From Phototrophicales bacterium (GTDB lineage Bacteria; Chloroflexota; Anaerolineae; Aggregatilineales; Phototrophicaceae), in contig PGTJ01000097.1 in NCBI GenBank assembly GCA_002794515.1, forward strand, positions 1-8,247: a stretch of DNA of 8,247 bases. Reading direction: 5' to 3'. A program made the position numbers and the translations under genes. Under the pieces are notes generated by a model, which searched no databases, was not told the DNA's origin, and worked only from the letters and a program-made list of their open reading frames with translations. How positions within the stretch are numbered: position 1 is the stretch's first letter; every line of letters begins with the position of its first letter. Below, piece by piece: positions 5,524 to 8,247 of the stretch.

Positions 5524-6345
5524 ATGGCGCAACAATCACAAAATCCCGCACCCGTAGACCCCAATTTGTATACCGAGGAATATTTCCTCCATGCCTGTGA
5601 AGGATACGATGAATTCATCCAAACAGAAGGAGAACATCTTTCTCGGCGCTTATCTGCCGCCTTCGCCTTAGCAGAAGTACGGGCAGGCATGACCATCTTG
5701 GATGTGGGATGTGGGCGCGGGGAAATCCTCAAACACTGTGCCAAGCTGGGCGCAGATGCCTATGGCATCGATTACGCCCCAGTCGCCGTGCAAATGTCAC
5801 AACACGTTTTGGGCGGATTAACCGATGCCGATGGCAAAACAGGCATCGGCTTGGCAGATGCCAAAAGATTGCCCTTCGCAGACAAGACATTCGACCGTGT
5901 CTTGATGTTTGATGTGGTCGAACATCTTCACCCTTGGGAATTGCACGAGGCACTTTTAGAGGTACGCCGTGTGCTAAAAGATGACGGACGATTCATCGTC
6001 CATACCGCGCCGAATGTATGGTATGACCGTTATGCCTATCCTGTGGTGCGCCGAATCCGCCAATTGATGGGGCAGGGGGCAAATTATCCGAAAGACCCAC
6101 GCCAATTTTTAGTCGACCATAATGTGCATGTGCATGTGAACGAACAATCGCTGTGGAGCATGGGACGGACGCTCAAACAGGCAGGCTTTAAGGGCAAAGT
6201 ATGGTTGGATAGCCCACCCCAACACCGCACCGAAAACCCAATTTTCGCCCTCGCCCGCAAATTGTTATTCGGGACAGTCCCACTGCGTTGGTTTTTTGAG
6301 CGTGAAGTGTTCGCCGTAGCGCATAAAATTCATGGTTATGAGTAG
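5524..6345 (+). CDS. Class I SAM-dependent methyltransferase, first gene of the cluster
   Basis: The 273-residue product carries methyltransferase motif I ILDVGCGRGEIL (58-69), the ribose-binding acidic residue Asp83 in GIDYAPVAV, a pre-motif II segment 'LPFADKTFDRVLMFDVVEHL' (116-135), and 'VLKDDGRFIVHTAPN' (150-164). This is the Methyltransf_11/25 pattern. The N-terminal 'LYTEEYF' parallels the other methyltransferase in this window. The C-terminal ~110 residues are rich in His, Arg and aromatics and probably form the acceptor-binding part. The substrate is not identifiable. The gene heads a plus-strand cluster with the sortase 15 nt downstream, so a role in modifying a surface glycan, lipid or protein is possible but only inferred from context. 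The start has a good promoter and an AGAGGA motif close by. No other in-frame ATG occurs before the conserved domain. Confidence 0.87.
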   Translation: MAQQSQNPAPVDPNLYTEEYFLHACEGYDEFIQTEGEHLSRRLSAAFALAEVRAGMTILDVGCGRGEILKHCAKLGADAYGIDYAPVAVQMSQHVLGGLTDADGKTGIGLADAKRLPFADKTFDRVLMFDVVEHLHPWELHEALLEVRRVLKDDGRFIVHTAPNVWYDRYAYPVVRRIRQLMGQGANYPKDPRQFLVDHNVHVHVNEQSLWSMGRTLKQAGFKGKVWLDSPPQHRTENPIFALARKLLFGTVPLRWFFEREVFAVAHKIHGYE

Positions 6346-6360
6346 AAAGTTTTTTGCAAT

Positions 6361-7458
6361 ATGGCTTATCGTGATAAACGACCTGTAGATGAATTATCGA
6401 TCGAAGAATTAGAACGCATATTGACCATCCGCAAACGCGAATTGCGCGAAAAGCAAATGGCGCGGATGAAAAAGACGGGGCGCGTTTTGCCGACTGATGT
6501 CCCCAAACCGAGCATCACCGATTTGCCCGCCAATGCGCCGATTTCCGAAATCATCAATCAGCAACTCGAAGCCTTGTCGGGTGGCAATGGCACACCAACA
6601 TCGCCGACAGTATCATCACAACCACCCGTCATCAAAACAGCATCGCCCCGTTTTGATGATGATGAACGCCTGATTCAAGATTTAGCCGAATTGCGTCAAC
6701 GACAACAAGAGGCGCGTGACCGCGTATGGCGACGTTTTGTGAATACATCGTTGTTATTGGTCGAGGTGGCGGCTGTCTTTGGGTTATTCGTCTTGGTGTT
6801 CATGCTGTTTCAGTCGGTACAAGAACTCGAAAGCCAAACCGCCGCCGTGCAACAAGAGGCGAATGCCACCCGTTCCGCCATGATACCCACCCTCGAACCA
6901 ACACCCGTCTTACGCTTAAAATTGGCGGATGTGGTTTTGCCCGGCGGGCATATCATCACCGAGTCGGGTGGGGTACGCTTTAAGCAAGAAGAAATCCCCA
7001 GCCACCTGTTGCCCTTAGTCAAAGAAGAAATCGAGACCCCACCCATCACCCGCCCACCCAAGACCCCCGAAACCGCTTTGCGTATCAGCATCCCACGCTT
7101 GAATTTGGATGAGAGCATTGTGCAAGGCTCAGATTGGGAGGCGCTCAAACAAGGGGTTGGTCAGGTGTTGAATGGCGCACGTCCGGGTGATGACACGGGC
7201 AATGTCGTCTTGGCGGCACATAACGATGTGTATGGTGAATTATTCAGACACCTCGACCAAATGCAGGTCGGCGACCAGTTCACCATTCAAACCGAGCAAA
7301 ATGTATATGTTTATAAAGTGCGCGAAATTTTGCAAGTCGAGCCGACCGATGTGTGGGTCATGCAAAATACAGGTGTCCCTACCGCCACGCTCATTTCGTG
7401 CTATCCTTACCGCGTGAATACGCATCGCATCATTGTTTTTGCAGATCGCATCAATTAA
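6361..7458 (+). CDS. Membrane-anchored sortase (class D/E-like)
   Basis: The 365-residue product has a C-terminal sortase domain from about residue 238 ('TALRISIPRLNLDESIVQGS'). The catalytic triad is visible: His287 in LAAHNDVYG, Cys347 in TLISCYPY, and Arg356 in NTHRIIVFA. Sortases are extracytoplasmic cysteine transpeptidases that cut a C-terminal sorting signal and attach the protein to the cell surface or to another protein. One membrane segment spans about 128-150 (LLLVEVAAVFGLFVLVFMLF). It follows a charged ~125-residue N-terminal region with 'SIEELERILTIRKREL' and a Ser/Thr/Pro linker, giving a type II topology. Residues 151-237 form an external stalk. The long cytoplasmic part is unusual, since most sortases begin with the membrane helix. 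The motifs resemble class D or E, but I cannot fix the class. The ATG at 6361 has only a weak GAAAG 11 nt upstream, which suggests coupling with the methyltransferase. No sorting substrate is visible. Confidence 0.88.
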   Translation: MAYRDKRPVDELSIEELERILTIRKRELREKQMARMKKTGRVLPTDVPKPSITDLPANAPISEIINQQLEALSGGNGTPTSPTVSSQPPVIKTASPRFDDDERLIQDLAELRQRQQEARDRVWRRFVNTSLLLVEVAAVFGLFVLVFMLFQSVQELESQTAAVQQEANATRSAMIPTLEPTPVLRLKLADVVLPGGHIITESGGVRFKQEEIPSHLLPLVKEEIETPPITRPPKTPETALRISIPRLNLDESIVQGSDWEALKQGVGQVLNGARPGDDTGNVVLAAHNDVYGELFRHLDQMQVGDQFTIQTEQNVYVYKVREILQVEPTDVWVMQNTGVPTATLISCYPYRVNTHRIIVFADRIN

Positions 7459-7473
7459 GCAGAGGATTTATCT

Positions 7474-7827
7474 ATGGCAAAGCGCGAAAAAAAATCGACC
7501 AATAACACATCATCAAAAGCACTATCGCCCAGCGAAGAAGCCGCCGCACGCCGTGCCGCACGGCGCGAAAACCGCCCATCCAGTACAGGCATCGGTAGCA
7601 CACGCCCTTCTGCATCTGCCCAACCGAAAGTGGTGCAATCGAACCGCAAAAAGCGCGAAATTCTCAGCCAAGAGCAAATCGCTTATCAATTGGCACATCC
7701 AACCAAAACGGTGAGCTACGAAGAATTTCAGCGCGATTACGCCCATGTGGTGCGCGATATTCGCAACATGTTCCTCTTGGCGGGCGCATTGATGATTGCG
7801 ATGGTCATTTTGGCACAAATTTTGTGA
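7474..7827 (+). CDS. Small protein with C-terminal membrane anchor, function unknown
   Basis: The 117-residue product has a very basic, Ala/Arg/Ser-rich, probably disordered N-terminus (1-60, with 'AAARRAARRENR'). A helical segment follows with 'SYEEFQRDYAHVVRDIRN' (81-98). It ends in one hydrophobic segment, MFLLAGALMIAMVILAQIL (99-117), reaching the last residue, so it looks tail-anchored with its bulk in the cytoplasm. AGAGGA at 7461-7466 lies 7 nt before the ATG, giving a convincing start. It sits 15 nt after the sortase and 12 nt before the Crp-like gene, so it is probably co-transcribed with both. I do not recognise the family. It lacks an LPxTG-like motif and is not an obvious sortase substrate. 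A role as a membrane partner of the sortase is possible but unsupported. Confidence 0.75.
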   Translation: MAKREKKSTNNTSSKALSPSEEAAARRAARRENRPSSTGIGSTRPSASAQPKVVQSNRKKREILSQEQIAYQLAHPTKTVSYEEFQRDYAHVVRDIRNMFLLAGALMIAMVILAQIL

Positions 7828-7839
7828 GGATGGTGCATC

Positions 7840-8247
7840 ATGGATGATTGGCATCACATCCCGTATTTTGCCAATATCAGCGCCACCACACACACCCAAT
7901 TACATAGCCATGCGCGTTGTCGGCAATTTCAGGCGGGGGCGTTCATCTTCCGCGAAGGCGAGCCGTGCGCGGGCTTTTTTATTGTTGTCGATGGTCTGGT
8001 ACGAATTTATCGCACCAACGGTGAAGGGCGTTTGCATACGCTGAGCCTGTTGCGCCCCATCACCAGTTTTAACGAAGTGGCGGCGGTGGATGGGCGTTGT
8101 AACCCATTCAACGCCGTTGCTGTCACCCAGTCGACCGTATGGCATATCAGCCATGCCCACCTCATCAGTATGATGGCGAGCGACCGCCAATTGTTGCAAA
8201 ATTATGTTCAGCAATTGGCGCACCAAAATCGGGATTATGTAGAACGC
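7840..8247 (+). CDS. Crp/Fnr-family regulator, 3' partial (cNMP-binding domain only)
   Basis: The frame is open to the last base, and 136 residues are visible. They form a cyclic-nucleotide-binding-type jelly roll: 'YFANISATTHTQL' (9-21), 'FQAGAFIFREGEPCAGFFIV' (30-49), 'DGLVRIYRTNGEGR' (51-64), 'SFNEVAAVDGRCNPFNAVAV' (76-95), and the start of the dimerisation helix (107-136). The helix-turn-helix domain expected next is cut off. The pocket reads 'SFNEVA...NPFNA' in place of the GE(L/M)...RSA pattern of E. coli CRP, so cAMP is probably not the ligand. The four-cysteine [4Fe-4S] arrangement of FNR is absent. GTGAGGA at 7824-7830 is 9 nt before the ATG and overlaps the preceding TGA stop, so translation is likely coupled. 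It may regulate this cluster, but no operator can be assigned. Confidence 0.87.
   Translation, partial: MDDWHHIPYFANISATTHTQLHSHARCRQFQAGAFIFREGEPCAGFFIVVDGLVRIYRTNGEGRLHTLSLLRPITSFNEVAAVDGRCNPFNAVAVTQSTVWHISHAHLISMMASDRQLLQNYVQQLAHQNRDYVER

Noticed and set aside
1..8247. CRISPR arrays, insertion sequences or tandem DNA repeats
   Set aside because: No regularly spaced direct repeats, transposase genes or terminal inverted repeats were seen on either strand.

Overview
The window looks like chromosomal DNA from a bacterium of the phylum Chloroflexota, probably Anaerolineae-like. This is an inference from style: an Ala/Thr-rich 'TATA...TPTP' tail on a TPR protein, a Crp-type regulator with an 'SFNEVA...NP' pocket, and a sortase with a long cytoplasmic N-terminus. 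No marker gene settles the taxonomy. Coding density is high and no transposase, integrase, CRISPR array or phage gene is visible.

Layout. Positions 1-852 (+) hold the 3' end of a TPR-repeat protein, followed by a strong hairpin (867-902). A sigma70-type promoter (942-970) drives a class I fructose-bisphosphate aldolase, fbaB (1003-2133, +), closed by a second hairpin (2147-2171). After about 200 nt of non-coding, hairpin-rich DNA comes a class I SAM-dependent methyltransferase (2370-3125, +). It meets tail-to-tail, with 1 nt between, a KAP-family P-loop NTPase (3127-5277, -). Immediately upstream of the KAP gene, on the same strand, is a selenocysteine tRNA, selC (5312-5406, -). It has an 8-bp acceptor stem, a 6-bp D stem, a long variable arm and a UCA anticodon. 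An extended -10 promoter lies just before it, and selC and KAP are probably co-transcribed.

A divergent promoter (5455-5484) starts a plus-strand gene cluster with 12-15 nt gaps: a second class I methyltransferase (5524-6345), a membrane-anchored sortase (6361-7458), a small protein with a C-terminal membrane segment (7474-7827), and the cyclic-nucleotide-binding domain of a Crp/Fnr regulator that runs off the window (7840-8247).

How the genes fit together. FbaB is central carbon metabolism. selC implies that the genome encodes selenocysteine insertion (SelA, SelB, SelD) and at least one selenoprotein elsewhere, since none is recognisable here. The methyltransferase-sortase-small membrane protein-Crp cluster suggests a regulated cell-surface function, but no sortase substrate with an LPxTG-like signal is visible. 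The least ordinary feature is the selC-KAP NTPase transcription unit, placed in inverse orientation between two methyltransferase genes.
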